From contig NZ_MSDF01000016.1 of the NCBI RefSeq assembly GCF_002022275.1, positions 2,301 to 66,300 on the forward strand: a stretch of 64,000 nucleotides of DNA. Reading direction: 5' to 3'. Below, piece after piece: positions 9,346 through 18,525 of this stretch. Made by a program: the position numbers and the translations under genes. The notes beneath the pieces were generated by a model. That model saw only the letters and a program-made list of their open reading frames with translations. It did no database searches and had not been told where the DNA came from. This stretch comes from Pseudomonas fluorescens (GTDB taxonomy: Bacteria > Pseudomonadota > Gammaproteobacteria > Pseudomonadales > Pseudomonadaceae). The number at the start of each line of letters is the position of its first letter. Position 1 is the first letter of the stretch.

Positions 9346-10266
9346 ATGCAACTACCGGACATGAACCTGCTGGTCGCCCTCGACGCCTTGCTCGACGAGG
9401 GTAGTGTGGTTGGCGCTGCGCGGCGGATGAATTTGAGCCCCGCCGCCATGAGCCGCACCCTCACGCGCATTCGTGACGCCGTGGGCGATCCGATCCTGGT
9501 GCGCGCCGGTCGCGGGCTGGTGCCGACGCCCAAGGCCCTGCAGTTGCAAAGCCAGGTGCGCAATGTGGTGGAGCAGGCGGCGTTGCTGTTTCGCTCGGCC
9601 GATCAAGTGGATTTGAGCACCTTGCGTCGTCGCTTCAGCGTGCGCGCCAATGACTTCTTTGTCGGCGTGTATGGCGGTCGTCTGTTCGACACCATGGAGC
9701 GCGTGGCCCCGCTGTGCGAACTGTGCTTCGTGCCCGAAGGCGACACCGACGACGAAGCCCTGCGCGAAGGGCGGCTGGACTTGCGCGTCAGCAATACCAG
9801 GCCGCCCAGTCCGGAAGTGAAGGTGCAAAACCTGTTCTCCACCACCTTCGTTGGCCTTGCGCGCGAAGACCACCCGCTGTTCGACGAAGAAATCACCGCC
9901 GCGCGTTTCGCCAGCTACTCCCATATCAGCATCTCGCGACGCGGCATCGCCCGAGGGCCGATCGACACTGCGCTGCATGATCTCGGCCTGGAGCGCCGCG
10001 TGGCGATGATCGCCCCGGGCTTTCACGGCGCGATGTTCATGCTGCCCGACTCGGACTTGCTGATGCCGGTGCCCAAGGAAGCGCTGTTAAGCGCCAATCG
10101 CCTGAAACTGCCATTGCGCGCGTTCCAGTTGCCCATCTCCTTGCCGACGCTGACGTTGGCCCAATCCTGGCACCCGCGCTTCGACAAAGACCCGGCCCAC
10201 AAATGGCTGCGCGAAACCATGCGCGAGAGCTGCCATGCCACTTGGCTCGAAGCCCAACCCACCTAA
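9346..10266 (+). CDS. LysR-family transcriptional regulator
   Basis: DNA-binding regulator of 306 residues. The N-terminal winged helix-turn-helix is typical (MNLLVALDALLDEGSVVGAA, then SPAAMSRTLTRIRDAVGD), and a periplasmic-binding-protein-like effector domain follows (from about 90). ATG 9346 is preferred to the GTG at 9337 because GAG sits about 8 bases upstream. It is downstream of and co-oriented with the dioxygenase/transporter genes, 54 bases after the permease. It may regulate them, although LysR genes are more often divergent from their targets. Confidence 0.88.
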   Translation: MQLPDMNLLVALDALLDEGSVVGAARRMNLSPAAMSRTLTRIRDAVGDPILVRAGRGLVPTPKALQLQSQVRNVVEQAALLFRSADQVDLSTLRRRFSVRANDFFVGVYGGRLFDTMERVAPLCELCFVPEGDTDDEALREGRLDLRVSNTRPPSPEVKVQNLFSTTFVGLAREDHPLFDEEITAARFASYSHISISRRGIARGPIDTALHDLGLERRVAMIAPGFHGAMFMLPDSDLLMPVPKEALLSANRLKLPLRAFQLPISLPTLTLAQSWHPRFDKDPAHKWLRETMRESCHATWLEAQPT

Positions 10267-10283
10267 AAGTGAACTCGGTCAAT

Positions 10284-10370
10284 GTGGGAGCTGGCTTGCC
10301 TGCGATAGCGGTCTGTCAGTCAGCCCAGTGATGTCTGGTCCAACGCTATCGCAGGCAAGCCAGCTCCCAC
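10284..10370. repeat. REP palindrome (BIME)
   Basis: A perfect 27-base inverted repeat: 10284-10310 pairs with 10344-10370, with a 33-base spacer. The arms contain GTGGGAGCTGGCTTGCCTGC and its complement, the Pseudomonas REP core. It lies between the LysR gene and the downstream efflux operon. Confidence 0.92.
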
Positions 10371-10491
10371 AGATTCCGTTGGTTGCTGATAGTTGCGTCT
10401 GGCGCACTTATAAACTGCCAACAAGTAACTTTTTGTCATGTGTGCGCCTGATTAAACTGCTCGGGTATTTATCATTCCGAGTTACCTGTTC

Positions 10492-12027
10492 ATGACTTCC
10501 CTCGCTGCCCCCGCCCTCCAGGCCGCAGCCAAACCTACTGCCCTGAGCCCGCCTGTGTTTGATCTGCGGATCATCATCGGCCTGGTCGGCGTATTGCTGG
10601 CCGTGCTGGTGTCCGGTCTCAACGAAATGGTCACCAAAGTCGCGCTCGCCGATATCCGCGGTGCGCTCTACATCGGCTTTGACGAAGGCACCTGGCTGGT
10701 CGCCGCTTACACCGCCACCTCCGTCGCGGCGATGGCCTTTGCACCCTGGTGTTCGGTGACGTTTTCCCTGCGCCGGTTCACGCTGTGGGCCATTGGTGTG
10801 TTCACCGTATTGGGCATCCTGTGCCCGTTTGCGCCGAACTACGAAAGCCTGCTGGTGCTGCGTACCGTGCAAGGACTGGCCGGTGGCGCGTTGCCGCCGA
10901 TGCTGATGACCGTGGCACTGCGTTTCCTGCCTGCCAACGTCAAACTGTATGGCTTGGCAGGCTATGCGCTCACCGCCACCTTCGGACCAAGCCTGGGCAC
11001 ACCGCTGGCAGCGCTGTGGACCGAGTACGTCGGCTGGCAATGGGCGTTTTGGCAGATTGTCGCGCCGTGCCTGCTGGCCATGGCCGCCGTTGCGTATGGC
11101 TTGCCGCAAGACCCGGTGCGCCTGGAGCGCTTCAAACACTTCAACTGGCGCGGCCTGCTGCTGGGCTTCCCGGCGATTTGCATGCTGGTCATCGGCCTGT
11201 TGCAGGGCAATCGTCTGGACTGGTTCGAGTCCGGTCTGATCACCTTTTTGTTGTGCGGCGGTACGCTGCTGCTGGTGCTGTTCATGGTGAATGAATGGTC
11301 GCAGCCCATTCCGTTTTTCAAGTTACAGATGCTCGGCCTGCGCAACCTGTCCTTCGCGCTGATCGTGCTGGCAGGCGTGCTGATGGTGCTGACCTCGGTG
11401 ATCCTCATCCCGTCGAGTTTTCTCGCCCAGGTGCAGGGTTATCGCCCGCTGCAAACCGCACCGGTGATGCTGCTGATGGCGCTGCCGCAATTGATCGCGC
11501 TGCCGCTGGTGGCGGCGCTGTGCAACCTGCGCTGGGTCGATTGCCGGTGGGTGCTCGGGATCGGCCTGAGCATGCTGGTGCTGTGTTGCGTGGGCAGTTC
11601 GCAGCTGACGTCGGAATGGATTCGCGATGATTTCTACGGCCTGTACCTGCTGCAAATCTTCGGTCAGCCCATGTCCGTGTTGCCGCTGTTGATGTTGTCC
11701 ACCGGCAGCATCCAACCGATGGATGGGCCTTTCGCCTCGGCGTGGTTCAACACCATCAAAGGCCTGGCGGCCGTGATCGCCACCGCCGTGCTGGACACGT
11801 TGACCACGCAACGTCTGCACTTTCACTCGACGATGTTGGTGGACAGCCTGGGCAACTCGCCCCTGGCCGACAGCGACGCGGCGGGCCTAGCCCACCGCCT
11901 GCATGAGCAGGCGGTCGTGCTGACCTCTTCGGATCTTTATTACGTCATGGCCGCCGTCGCGGTGACGTTGATTCTGCTGATTTTCTGGATGCCGACGCGG
12001 ATTTTTCCACCGCGCGCACCGACCTAG
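10492..12027 (+). CDS. MFS multidrug transporter, EmrB/DHA2 type
   Basis: Inner membrane proton-driven drug exporter of 511 residues, with about 14 hydrophobic segments, the length and topology of the DHA2 family. It starts with a polar stretch and a first helix at about 24-41 (LRIIIGLVGVLLAVLVSG). The motif C region (GYALTATFGPSLGTPLAALW) typical of antiporters is visible. It is followed after 15 bases by an EmrA-like adaptor and then an OprM-like lipoprotein, forming a complete tripartite pump. The substrate is unknown. Confidence 0.88.
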   Translation: MTSLAAPALQAAAKPTALSPPVFDLRIIIGLVGVLLAVLVSGLNEMVTKVALADIRGALYIGFDEGTWLVAAYTATSVAAMAFAPWCSVTFSLRRFTLWAIGVFTVLGILCPFAPNYESLLVLRTVQGLAGGALPPMLMTVALRFLPANVKLYGLAGYALTATFGPSLGTPLAALWTEYVGWQWAFWQIVAPCLLAMAAVAYGLPQDPVRLERFKHFNWRGLLLGFPAICMLVIGLLQGNRLDWFESGLITFLLCGGTLLLVLFMVNEWSQPIPFFKLQMLGLRNLSFALIVLAGVLMVLTSVILIPSSFLAQVQGYRPLQTAPVMLLMALPQLIALPLVAALCNLRWVDCRWVLGIGLSMLVLCCVGSSQLTSEWIRDDFYGLYLLQIFGQPMSVLPLLMLSTGSIQPMDGPFASAWFNTIKGLAAVIATAVLDTLTTQRLHFHSTMLVDSLGNSPLADSDAAGLAHRLHEQAVVLTSSDLYYVMAAVAVTLILLIFWMPTRIFPPRAPT

Positions 12028-12042
12028 CCAAAGGGTTTTTTC

Positions 12043-13101
12043 ATGAAACGCAAAGACAAAATTGCCGTCTCCGTCATCGCCGTGTTTGCTGTTGGCGTGC
12101 TGGTTTATCTGGTTGCGCCGGGCCTGCTGGGCAGCAAGCGCCAGACCACCAACGACGCCTTCGTCGCCGCTGACTTCACCCTGGTGGCGCCGCGCGTGGC
12201 CGGTTTCATCAAGGAAGTGCTGGTGGAAGACAACCAGCGCGTCAAAGCCGGGCAACTGCTGGCGCTGATCGACGACCGTGATTTCCGCGCCGCCGCCCAA
12301 GCTGCTGACGCCGACACGTTGGTCGCCCAGGCCCAACTGAAAAACGCCACCGCGACCCTGGAACGCCAAAGCTCGGTGATCGCCCAGGCCCAGGCGACCG
12401 TGGCAGCAGACCGCGCCGAAGTGTCGTTCGCCGAGCATGAACTGAATCGCTACAACCACCTCGCCGGTGTCGGCGCGGGCACCGTGCAGAACGCCCAGCA
12501 AGCCAAAACCCGTATCGACCAGGCTACCGCGCGCCTGGCCAATGCCACGGCCGTGCTGGCGGCAGAACGCAAGCAGGTGGAAATACTCACCGCCCAGCGC
12601 GACGCCGCCGAGGGTGGACTTAAACGTGCTCAGGCCGCGCTGGAGTTGGCCAGTTATCAACTGTCGTACACGCGCATCGTGGCGCCGGTGGACGGCATGG
12701 TCGGCGAACGCGCGGTGCGGGTCGGTGCCTATGTGACGCCGGGCAGCAAGATCCTCGCGGTCGTGCCACTGGCCGAGGCCTTTGTGGTGGCCAATTTCCA
12801 GGAAACCCAGCTCTCGCACATGCACGCCGGCCAAGCCGTGCAAGTGCGCGTCGACAGCCTCGACGGCGAACTGCTCAACGGCCATCTGGAAAGCCTGGCA
12901 CCGGCCACCGGCGTGACCTTTGCCTCGGTCAAACCCGACAACGCCACGGGCAACTTCACCAAGGTGGTCCAGCGTATTCCGGTGAAGATTGTGCTGGAGC
13001 CGAATCAGCCGCTGACTGAACGCCTGCGCGTCGGCATGTCGGTGGAAGCCAGCGTCGACACCCAGCCGGTCGCGCAGCAGCGTGAGGTGGCGCAGCAATG
13101 A
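12043..13101 (+). CDS. HlyD/EmrA-family periplasmic adaptor
   Basis: Adaptor of 352 residues joining the MFS pump to the outer membrane channel. It has one N-terminal transmembrane helix (IAVSVIAVFAVGVLVYLVAP), the first lipoyl half (VAPRVAGFIKEVLVEDNQRV), an alpha-helical hairpin (about 90-200) and the second half (YTRIVAPVDGMVGE). The SRP-like signal is uncleaved, as expected for EmrA. Its end overlaps the next gene by 4 bases (ATGA). Confidence 0.9.
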   Translation: MKRKDKIAVSVIAVFAVGVLVYLVAPGLLGSKRQTTNDAFVAADFTLVAPRVAGFIKEVLVEDNQRVKAGQLLALIDDRDFRAAAQAADADTLVAQAQLKNATATLERQSSVIAQAQATVAADRAEVSFAEHELNRYNHLAGVGAGTVQNAQQAKTRIDQATARLANATAVLAAERKQVEILTAQRDAAEGGLKRAQAALELASYQLSYTRIVAPVDGMVGERAVRVGAYVTPGSKILAVVPLAEAFVVANFQETQLSHMHAGQAVQVRVDSLDGELLNGHLESLAPATGVTFASVKPDNATGNFTKVVQRIPVKIVLEPNQPLTERLRVGMSVEASVDTQPVAQQREVAQQ

Positions 13102-14537
13102 AACACTTCGCCTGGCTCACCTTGAGCCTGATCAGCCTCAGCGCCTGCACCGTCGGCCCGGACTTCCAGAAGCCTCAGAGCCCGCACGTCACGCAATGGG
13201 CCGAACCCCAGGGTCGCCAAGCCGCCAGCCGCGCCGTGACTGACCCGTTGCAGGAGCGCTGGTGGGATGTGTTCCACGACGAGCAACTCTCGGCCCTCAC
13301 GCGCCGCGCGCTCACCGACAACCTCGACCTGAAACTGGCCAGCAGCCGCCTGCAACAAAGCCGCGCCGTGCGCCAAGTGACCACCGCCGAGCGCTACCCT
13401 AACGTCAACGCGACAGGCGATTACCTGCGCCAACGCAACAGCGCCAAAGGCCTGAGCGACCCGTCCAACAACAACGGCCAGTCCGCCTACAACCAATGGG
13501 ACATGGGTTTTTCTGCCGCCTGGGAGCTGGACTTCTGGGGCCGCGTCAAACGCGAAACCGAAGCCGCCGACGCCACCCTGCAAGTCGCCGAAAATGACCG
13601 CCGCGCCGTGTTGCTCTCGGTACTTGCCGAGACCGCACAGGACTATATCCAACTGCGCGGCGTGCAGAACACCCGCGCCGTCACCGAGCAAAACCTCGAT
13701 GTCGCGCGCCACAGCCTCAAGCTCTCGCAACTGCGCTTGGCCGACGGCGTGGCAACGGATTTGGACGTGGCCGAAGCCGCCGCCCAAGTGGCTGCCATCG
13801 AAGCGCGCCTGCCGGATTTACAGCAGCGCCAGGATCAGCTGATCAACGCCCTGAGCCTGTTGATGGGCGAGCCGCCACAGGCGCTGCACGCGCAACTGTC
13901 CAAGGATGCCGCTGTACCGCAAACCCAGCGTCAGGTCGCGATCGGCCTGCCCTCCGAACTCGCCGAGCGTCGCCCGGACATCCGCCAGGCCGAAGCGCGC
14001 TTGCATGCCGCTACTGCGAATATCGGCGTGGCCAAAGGCGATTTCTACCCGCGCATCACCCTGTCCGGCAGCCTCGGCTCCCAAGCCCTGCAACTCTCGG
14101 ATTTCGGCTCGTGGGGCTCCCGCGCGTTTGCCTTCGGCCCGCAATTCAGCTTGCCGATATTCAACGGCGGGCGCCTGCAAGGCATGTTGAACTTACGCGA
14201 AGCCCAGCAACAGGAAGCCGCGCTGGCGTACCAGCAAACCGTGCTGCGCGCCTGGCATGAAATCGACGACCAACTGACCCGCTACAACGCCAGCCAACTG
14301 CGCCGCGACAGCCTCGCCGAAGCCGTGCGCCAAAACCAGATCGCGCTGACCACGGCGCAACATCAATACGTGGAAGGCGTGGTGGATTTCATCAACGTGC
14401 TCACCGTGCAAAGCGCGTTGCTGGCGACGCAAGAGCAGTGGGTGGAAAGCTCTACTGGCGTGTCGTTGGCTATGGTGGGGTTGTACAAGGCATTGGGTGG
14501 GGGCTGGCAATCCGTCTACCCCACTCCCGCAGGCTGA
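13098..14537 (+). CDS. OprM/NodT-family outer membrane efflux lipoprotein
   Basis: Outer membrane channel of the EmrAB-type pump, 479 residues. The N-terminus MKHFAWLTLSLISLSACTVG carries a lipobox (LSAC), giving a lipidated Cys17. Two TolC-type repeats follow, with the family hallmarks GWDFWGRVKRE-like (AAWELDFWGRVKRETEA) and ELAERRPDIRQAEARL. The ATG overlaps the stop of the adaptor gene by 4 bases, so the three pump genes are translationally coupled. A REP element follows. Confidence 0.91.
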   Translation: MKHFAWLTLSLISLSACTVGPDFQKPQSPHVTQWAEPQGRQAASRAVTDPLQERWWDVFHDEQLSALTRRALTDNLDLKLASSRLQQSRAVRQVTTAERYPNVNATGDYLRQRNSAKGLSDPSNNNGQSAYNQWDMGFSAAWELDFWGRVKRETEAADATLQVAENDRRAVLLSVLAETAQDYIQLRGVQNTRAVTEQNLDVARHSLKLSQLRLADGVATDLDVAEAAAQVAAIEARLPDLQQRQDQLINALSLLMGEPPQALHAQLSKDAAVPQTQRQVAIGLPSELAERRPDIRQAEARLHAATANIGVAKGDFYPRITLSGSLGSQALQLSDFGSWGSRAFAFGPQFSLPIFNGGRLQGMLNLREAQQQEAALAYQQTVLRAWHEIDDQLTRYNASQLRRDSLAEAVRQNQIALTTAQHQYVEGVVDFINVLTVQSALLATQEQWVESSTGVSLAMVGLYKALGGGWQSVYPTPAG

Positions 14538-14562
14538 ACTCAACCTCCTGTGGATGATTTCC

Positions 14563-14696
14563 TGTGGCGAGCGGGCTTGCCCCGCGTTGGGCTGCGCAGC
14601 AGCCCCAAAACCAGACGCCGCGTTCTGCCTGAAAACGCGCGGTGAATTCATTGGGGTTGCTTCGCAACCCAACGCGGGGCAAGCCCGCTCGCCACA
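14563..14696. repeat. REP palindrome, GCGAGCGGGCTTGCCCCGC type
   Basis: A perfect 29-base inverted repeat, 14563-14591 with 14668-14696. Inside it is a second short inverted pair (GGGCTGCGCAGCAGCCC at about 14589-14605 and GGGTTGCTTCGCAACCC at about 14654-14670). It sits between convergent genes, where it can also act as a bidirectional terminator. Confidence 0.9.
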
Positions 14697-14728
14697 ACGG
14701 CGCTGTTTTCCTGGGTGGTGCTGTGTGA

Positions 14729-15433
14729 TCACGGATTCTGCAAAAACACCACATACCCCCGAAACCACTCATTCCCCTTTAAATACCCTGGCGCTTCCCA
14801 CTCTCCGCCCTGAATCAACCCCACCTTGAACGGCAGCCCCAGCCGGTTCATCCGCGGCAAATACGCTGCGTAATCCGGAACGCTATGGCGGCCCTGATAC
14901 GTCTGCACCACCACTTCATCCACCACGCCTTTGAGCTGGGCGATGGCGGCCGGGTCGGCGTTGCTGCTCCAGTCCATCAGGCCGGTGATGCTCAGTTTCA
15001 GGTCGGCGGGCAGGCGCTGGCGCAGGTTGCGCAGGAAGTCGGCGTATTCGTGCAGGTATTGGGTGCGGGCGTCGAAGTCGATCTGGATGCCGACCACCGG
15101 GTTGCCCGCGTCGCGCCAGCGTTGCACTTGCCCGAGCAGTTGGGTGTAGACCTGTTTCGGCCAGTGCAGGGTGTGGGCGCGGTAGACCACCCAGATGTCG
15201 CCGCGGGTGAAGCGCGGCACGCTCATGCCTTGGGCGATCAGTTGCACGCCGCGCTCGGGCGCGCGGCGGGTGGAGTTGATCTGGCCTTGAAGGATGTACA
15301 GGGTTTTCGCCTGTTTGAGCACAGGCTGGGGCGTGACGCCGCTCCACAGCCAGAAGGCGTCGTAGTCGCGGGCGTCGACGGCGCCGAAGGCCGGGCTTGC
15401 CAGCAACAGCAAGCCGAGCCACAGGTGCTTCAC
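14729..15433 (-). CDS. DUF3142-family secreted protein
   Basis: Protein of 234 residues of uncharacterised function. With GTG 15433 as start it has a clean signal peptide (MKHLWLGLLLLASPAFG). The body resembles a TIM-barrel-like glycosidase fold: GIQIDFDARTQYLHEYADFL is a typical acid-bearing strand and helix, and SITGLMDWSS and VDEVVVQTYQGR are further strands. The GTG overlaps the upstream stop (GTGA), so translation is coupled to the 721-residue gene. A longer in-frame GTG at 15460 would put extra residues before the signal peptide and was not chosen. The DUF3142 assignment is from recognition of the pattern and no function is proven. Confidence 0.75.
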   Translation of the reverse strand: MKHLWLGLLLLASPAFGAVDARDYDAFWLWSGVTPQPVLKQAKTLYILQGQINSTRRAPERGVQLIAQGMSVPRFTRGDIWVVYRAHTLHWPKQVYTQLLGQVQRWRDAGNPVVGIQIDFDARTQYLHEYADFLRNLRQRLPADLKLSITGLMDWSSNADPAAIAQLKGVVDEVVVQTYQGRHSVPDYAAYLPRMNRLGLPFKVGLIQGGEWEAPGYLKGNEWFRGYVVFLQNP

Positions 15434-17595
15434 CAGTAGTACTGCAGCGATTTGCCCCACTGGGTGTCGGCAAAACCGGTTTTCAGCTGGCGGAACCAGG
15501 CTTTGCGCACCGCCGGTTCGACGTCGACCCCGCCGCAGCTGTTATAGCCGGACGGTGAATAGCAGTTGATGGCGCGAAACAGCGCATACGCCTTGTCATT
15601 TTTCGGCGCTTTGGCATTGGCGATCACCTGCTTGTAGCCGTCGAGCCGCGAGAAGGTTTCACCCGGAAACTGCGACGCGGTGCTGCCAAGGCTGCCGGCG
15701 GCGCGCGCTTGCTCAAGTGGCATGCCATCCAGGCCGTTGCGCAGGATGAACTCGCCGAAGCAGTTCAGGCCTTGCGGGTTTTTCGCGTCGCTTTGCAAGG
15801 TGGCGGCCGTTTGCGCGATGCTCGGGCAGGCATAGCCAGACTCGGCTTTGTCACCGTTCCATTGGAACAGTTTCAGGCTCTGACCGGAGGTGTAGACGTA
15901 ACCCAGGCTGGTGCCCAGCTTGTCTTCAGGCACTGGGGCCGGCAGTTGCTTGAGGTCGTCGGCGAAAGTGGCGAAGTGGCCGCGCAGCAGGTCTTTGTAG
16001 AGCAGCACGAATTGCGCGGTCTCACGTTCCACGGGGTCGCTGGCCTTGGCGATTTGCTGGCGCAGCAGGTCGGGGCCGGCGACGTTGCGCAGCAGGATGT
16101 AACGCACCTGCTTGGCGCTTATCGGCGAGTCGGCGGCGAACACGTTGGCCAACTGGCCGCTGCGCTCGTAGTTCATGGCTAGGGCCAATTCCAATTGATC
16201 GCGTTGCAGCGGCAGTTTGGCCAGCGGCAGCAATTGCAGCCACAGCGCTTGCGCGCCTTTCCAGTCGCTTTTGGCTTCCAGGGCGAGGGCGCGCAGGGTT
16301 TGCTGGCTGAAGGCGAAGTAGTTCAGGCTCGACGGCACGCTCTGCGGCAACAGCTTCAAGGCAGCGTCCGGATCATGTTCGGTATACAACGCGCTTACGG
16401 CGAGCAAGTAGTCGTAGAGGTCCGGCTCGCTTGCGAACGCGGCTTTCTGCTTTTCCAGGTCGCTGCGGGCGAGAGCCGGCTGGCCGCCGCCGCGCATGAC
16501 CATCAGGTCGCTGACAAACTGAATCATCGGCGTCTTGACGGTTTCGCTGTTGACCATCAGGAATTTAAGGTCGGTTTCTTCCACCAACTCGTCCAGGCTC
16601 ACGTTGCGCTGCGCATCCGTCGCCTGGGTCAACTGCCAGGCGTACGCCTCGGCGAGCTTGTCGTGGTCGTATTGCAACCAGTACACACGGCGCAACAGGC
16701 CGCGCGCGGAGGCGGCGTATTCGCCCTGTGGATAAGTGTTCAGGTAGGTGTCGAAGCCACGGCCAGCATCCGCCAGTGCAGATTTATCCACACGCTCAGG
16801 CAGCGGCACGCCCTCTTCGTCGTAGACATTGTCCTGAGCCAGGTTCAGCGCATTGCGCGCGGTCATGTACAGCGCCGCCTCTTTCAGCCACGGCGAAGAC
16901 GCGTTTTGCAGGGCGACGAAGCCCGTTCCGGCTTCGGCAAAACGTCCGGTATAGAAGTCGGCAGCCGCTTGCAGGTAGGTGCTAAAGAGTTGGCCTTGCG
17001 GCGACTTGATGGCTTGCGGCGGTTCTATCACCGGGCCGGTCCACTCACACGCAGTGAGCAATTGCAGACGCGCTTTTATCAACAGGTCGCGCTCGACGGC
17101 AGGCAGGTCGGCCTTGATCACCTGGCTGACAAATGCATTGGCGCTGGCATCGTCATTGCTGCGGCAGCGGCTGCCCTCGCCATTGAGGAAGGCATCGCCG
17201 GCGGCTTTTTTATCGGTGCGTGTAATGCCCAACGGTTCGATCAGGGCATCCAGCGTGAGCGCCTTGGGATCGACCGGAGGGCTCTCGGCCTCAGCTTCGC
17301 CGCGCGGGACGAGGCGGTACACCGGAAACGGTACCGGGCCGAAGCCTTGAGACAAATCATCTTCGCTCAAGGCGTTGGGGGTCAGCGGCGTGTTCTTTTT
17401 GTCGGCCAGCAGCAGGCGCAGGTTGACCCGGCTGTCGTTGCCCGGGCTCAGGAAGGGCAGGTTGCTGCACGTTTCCAGCGTGTCACGCGACACACGCCAA
17501 TCGGGGTAGCACGAGTCGTCCGAACTGGCCTGGGCCTGTTGGGAAATGCCGGCGAGCAACGCGAGTGCCAATGGTGACAAAAAGCCGATGCGCAT
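15430..17595 (-). CDS. Large periplasmic helical-repeat protein, unknown function
   Basis: Protein of 721 residues with a signal peptide (MRIGFLSPLALALLAGISQQ, cleavage after AQA). The body is mostly alpha-helical with TPR-like segments (for example LLKARLQLLTACEW-type and DFYTGRFAEAGTGFVALQNA). Pseudomonas genomes often label such proteins as outer-membrane-assembly (YfiO-like), but I see no lipobox. It is the first gene of a two-gene minus-strand unit with the DUF3142 gene and is divergent from the unusual secretion locus that starts at 17755. The function is unknown; a role at the envelope is inferred from the signal peptide only. Confidence 0.75.
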   Translation of the reverse strand: MRIGFLSPLALALLAGISQQAQASSDDSCYPDWRVSRDTLETCSNLPFLSPGNDSRVNLRLLLADKKNTPLTPNALSEDDLSQGFGPVPFPVYRLVPRGEAEAESPPVDPKALTLDALIEPLGITRTDKKAAGDAFLNGEGSRCRSNDDASANAFVSQVIKADLPAVERDLLIKARLQLLTACEWTGPVIEPPQAIKSPQGQLFSTYLQAAADFYTGRFAEAGTGFVALQNASSPWLKEAALYMTARNALNLAQDNVYDEEGVPLPERVDKSALADAGRGFDTYLNTYPQGEYAASARGLLRRVYWLQYDHDKLAEAYAWQLTQATDAQRNVSLDELVEETDLKFLMVNSETVKTPMIQFVSDLMVMRGGGQPALARSDLEKQKAAFASEPDLYDYLLAVSALYTEHDPDAALKLLPQSVPSSLNYFAFSQQTLRALALEAKSDWKGAQALWLQLLPLAKLPLQRDQLELALAMNYERSGQLANVFAADSPISAKQVRYILLRNVAGPDLLRQQIAKASDPVERETAQFVLLYKDLLRGHFATFADDLKQLPAPVPEDKLGTSLGYVYTSGQSLKLFQWNGDKAESGYACPSIAQTAATLQSDAKNPQGLNCFGEFILRNGLDGMPLEQARAAGSLGSTASQFPGETFSRLDGYKQVIANAKAPKNDKAYALFRAINCYSPSGYNSCGGVDVEPAVRKAWFRQLKTGFADTQWGKSLQYYW

Positions 17596-17713
17596 GACGT
17601 GTCCTTGATCCTGAGTCCTTGGAGGGGGCCAATCATAGCGTGAACCGACAATGGCTTCGGTGAAGGCCTACACAAATTGCTGATTTGTCCGATTTTGGGT
17701 AGTGGCAATTTAA

Positions 17714-17749
17714 CCTCCCTGACATAGACTGCCCTCATCGTCAGGGAGG
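17714..17749 (+). promoter_or_regulatory. Inverted repeat covering the ribosome site of the 17755 gene
   Basis: CCTCCCTGAC at 17714-17723 is the exact reverse complement of GTCAGGGAGG at 17740-17749, with a 16-base spacer. The right arm contains the strong Shine-Dalgarno sequence AGGGAGGA just before ATG 17755. In RNA the stem would hide the ribosome site; in DNA it could be an operator. The region 17596-17754 also has to hold the divergent promoters. Confidence 0.6.
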
Positions 17750-17754
17750 ATCGT

Positions 17755-18525
17755 ATGAAGCATTTGCGAATATGGACGTTGAGCATTACCTGCCTGATGG
17801 GCACGGCCTGCGTCGTCATGGCGGACGACCCGCTGCTGGATCACCCGCCTGCGGTTGCCACCGGCACGGATGAGGCGCGCGGCGTGTTACGCGCCCGTGA
17901 CCAGGCGATGTTGGCCAGCGAGTTGTCGGGGCGCATCGTCGAGCTGCCGTTCAGCGAAGGCGAGTCATTCAAGAAAGGCGACACCCTGGCGCGGTTCGAC
18001 TGCTCGGCCTATCAGGCCCAGTTGAATGCAGCCCAAGCGTCCAGCCGTGGCGCCGGTGAAGAACTGGCCCACAACAAACAGCTGGCGGCGCTCAATTCGG
18101 TCGGGCGCTTTGAAGTCGCCCGCGCCGAAGCCAAACTCACCGAAACCCAGGCCCAGTCCCAGGTCTACCAGGTGCAGGTCAAACGCTGCAGCGTGCTGGC
18201 GCCGTTTGACGGGCAAGTGGTGCAGCGCAAGGTCCAGCGCTACGAGAGCGTATCGGCTGGCGCGCCACTGCTGGAAATCGTCGACAACCACAGCCTGGAA
18301 ATCCACCTGCTGGTGCCCTCGCGCTGGATGGGCAAGCTCAAGCCCGGCCAGACTTTCAGCTTCACGCCCGATGAAACCGGCCAGGCGTTCAGCGCCACGG
18401 TCAAACGCCTCGGCGCGCGTATCGATGAAGGCAGCCAGACGCTGCTGCTGGTCGCTACTCTGCCCAACGCCACGGGCTTGATGGCGGGCATGAGCGGCAC
18501 CGCCCATTTTGCGCAACTGCAATGA
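17755..18525 (+). CDS. Periplasmic adaptor (HlyD/RND-type), first gene of the secretion locus
   Basis: Adaptor of 256 residues with an N-terminal signal sequence (MKHLRIWTLSITCLMGTACV, ending in VMAD). The lipoyl halves are visible (LSGRIVELPFSEGESFKKGD and VLAPFDGQVVQRKV), separated by only a short helical hairpin (about 85-140), and a beta-barrel follows (VPSRWMGKLKPGQTF). It is shorter than classic HlyD or AcrA proteins. The stop overlaps the next start (ATGA). A predicted RNA hairpin covers its ribosome site. Its partners are the GAF-like/HlyD protein and the M50/HlyD protein downstream, not an ABC or RND pump. Confidence 0.85.
   Translation: MKHLRIWTLSITCLMGTACVVMADDPLLDHPPAVATGTDEARGVLRARDQAMLASELSGRIVELPFSEGESFKKGDTLARFDCSAYQAQLNAAQASSRGAGEELAHNKQLAALNSVGRFEVARAEAKLTETQAQSQVYQVQVKRCSVLAPFDGQVVQRKVQRYESVSAGAPLLEIVDNHSLEIHLLVPSRWMGKLKPGQTFSFTPDETGQAFSATVKRLGARIDEGSQTLLLVATLPNATGLMAGMSGTAHFAQLQ

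Noticed and set aside
14497..14829. 110-residue plus-strand frame between the efflux lipoprotein and the DUF3142 gene
   Set aside because: It is a translation through a REP palindrome and overlaps two better genes.
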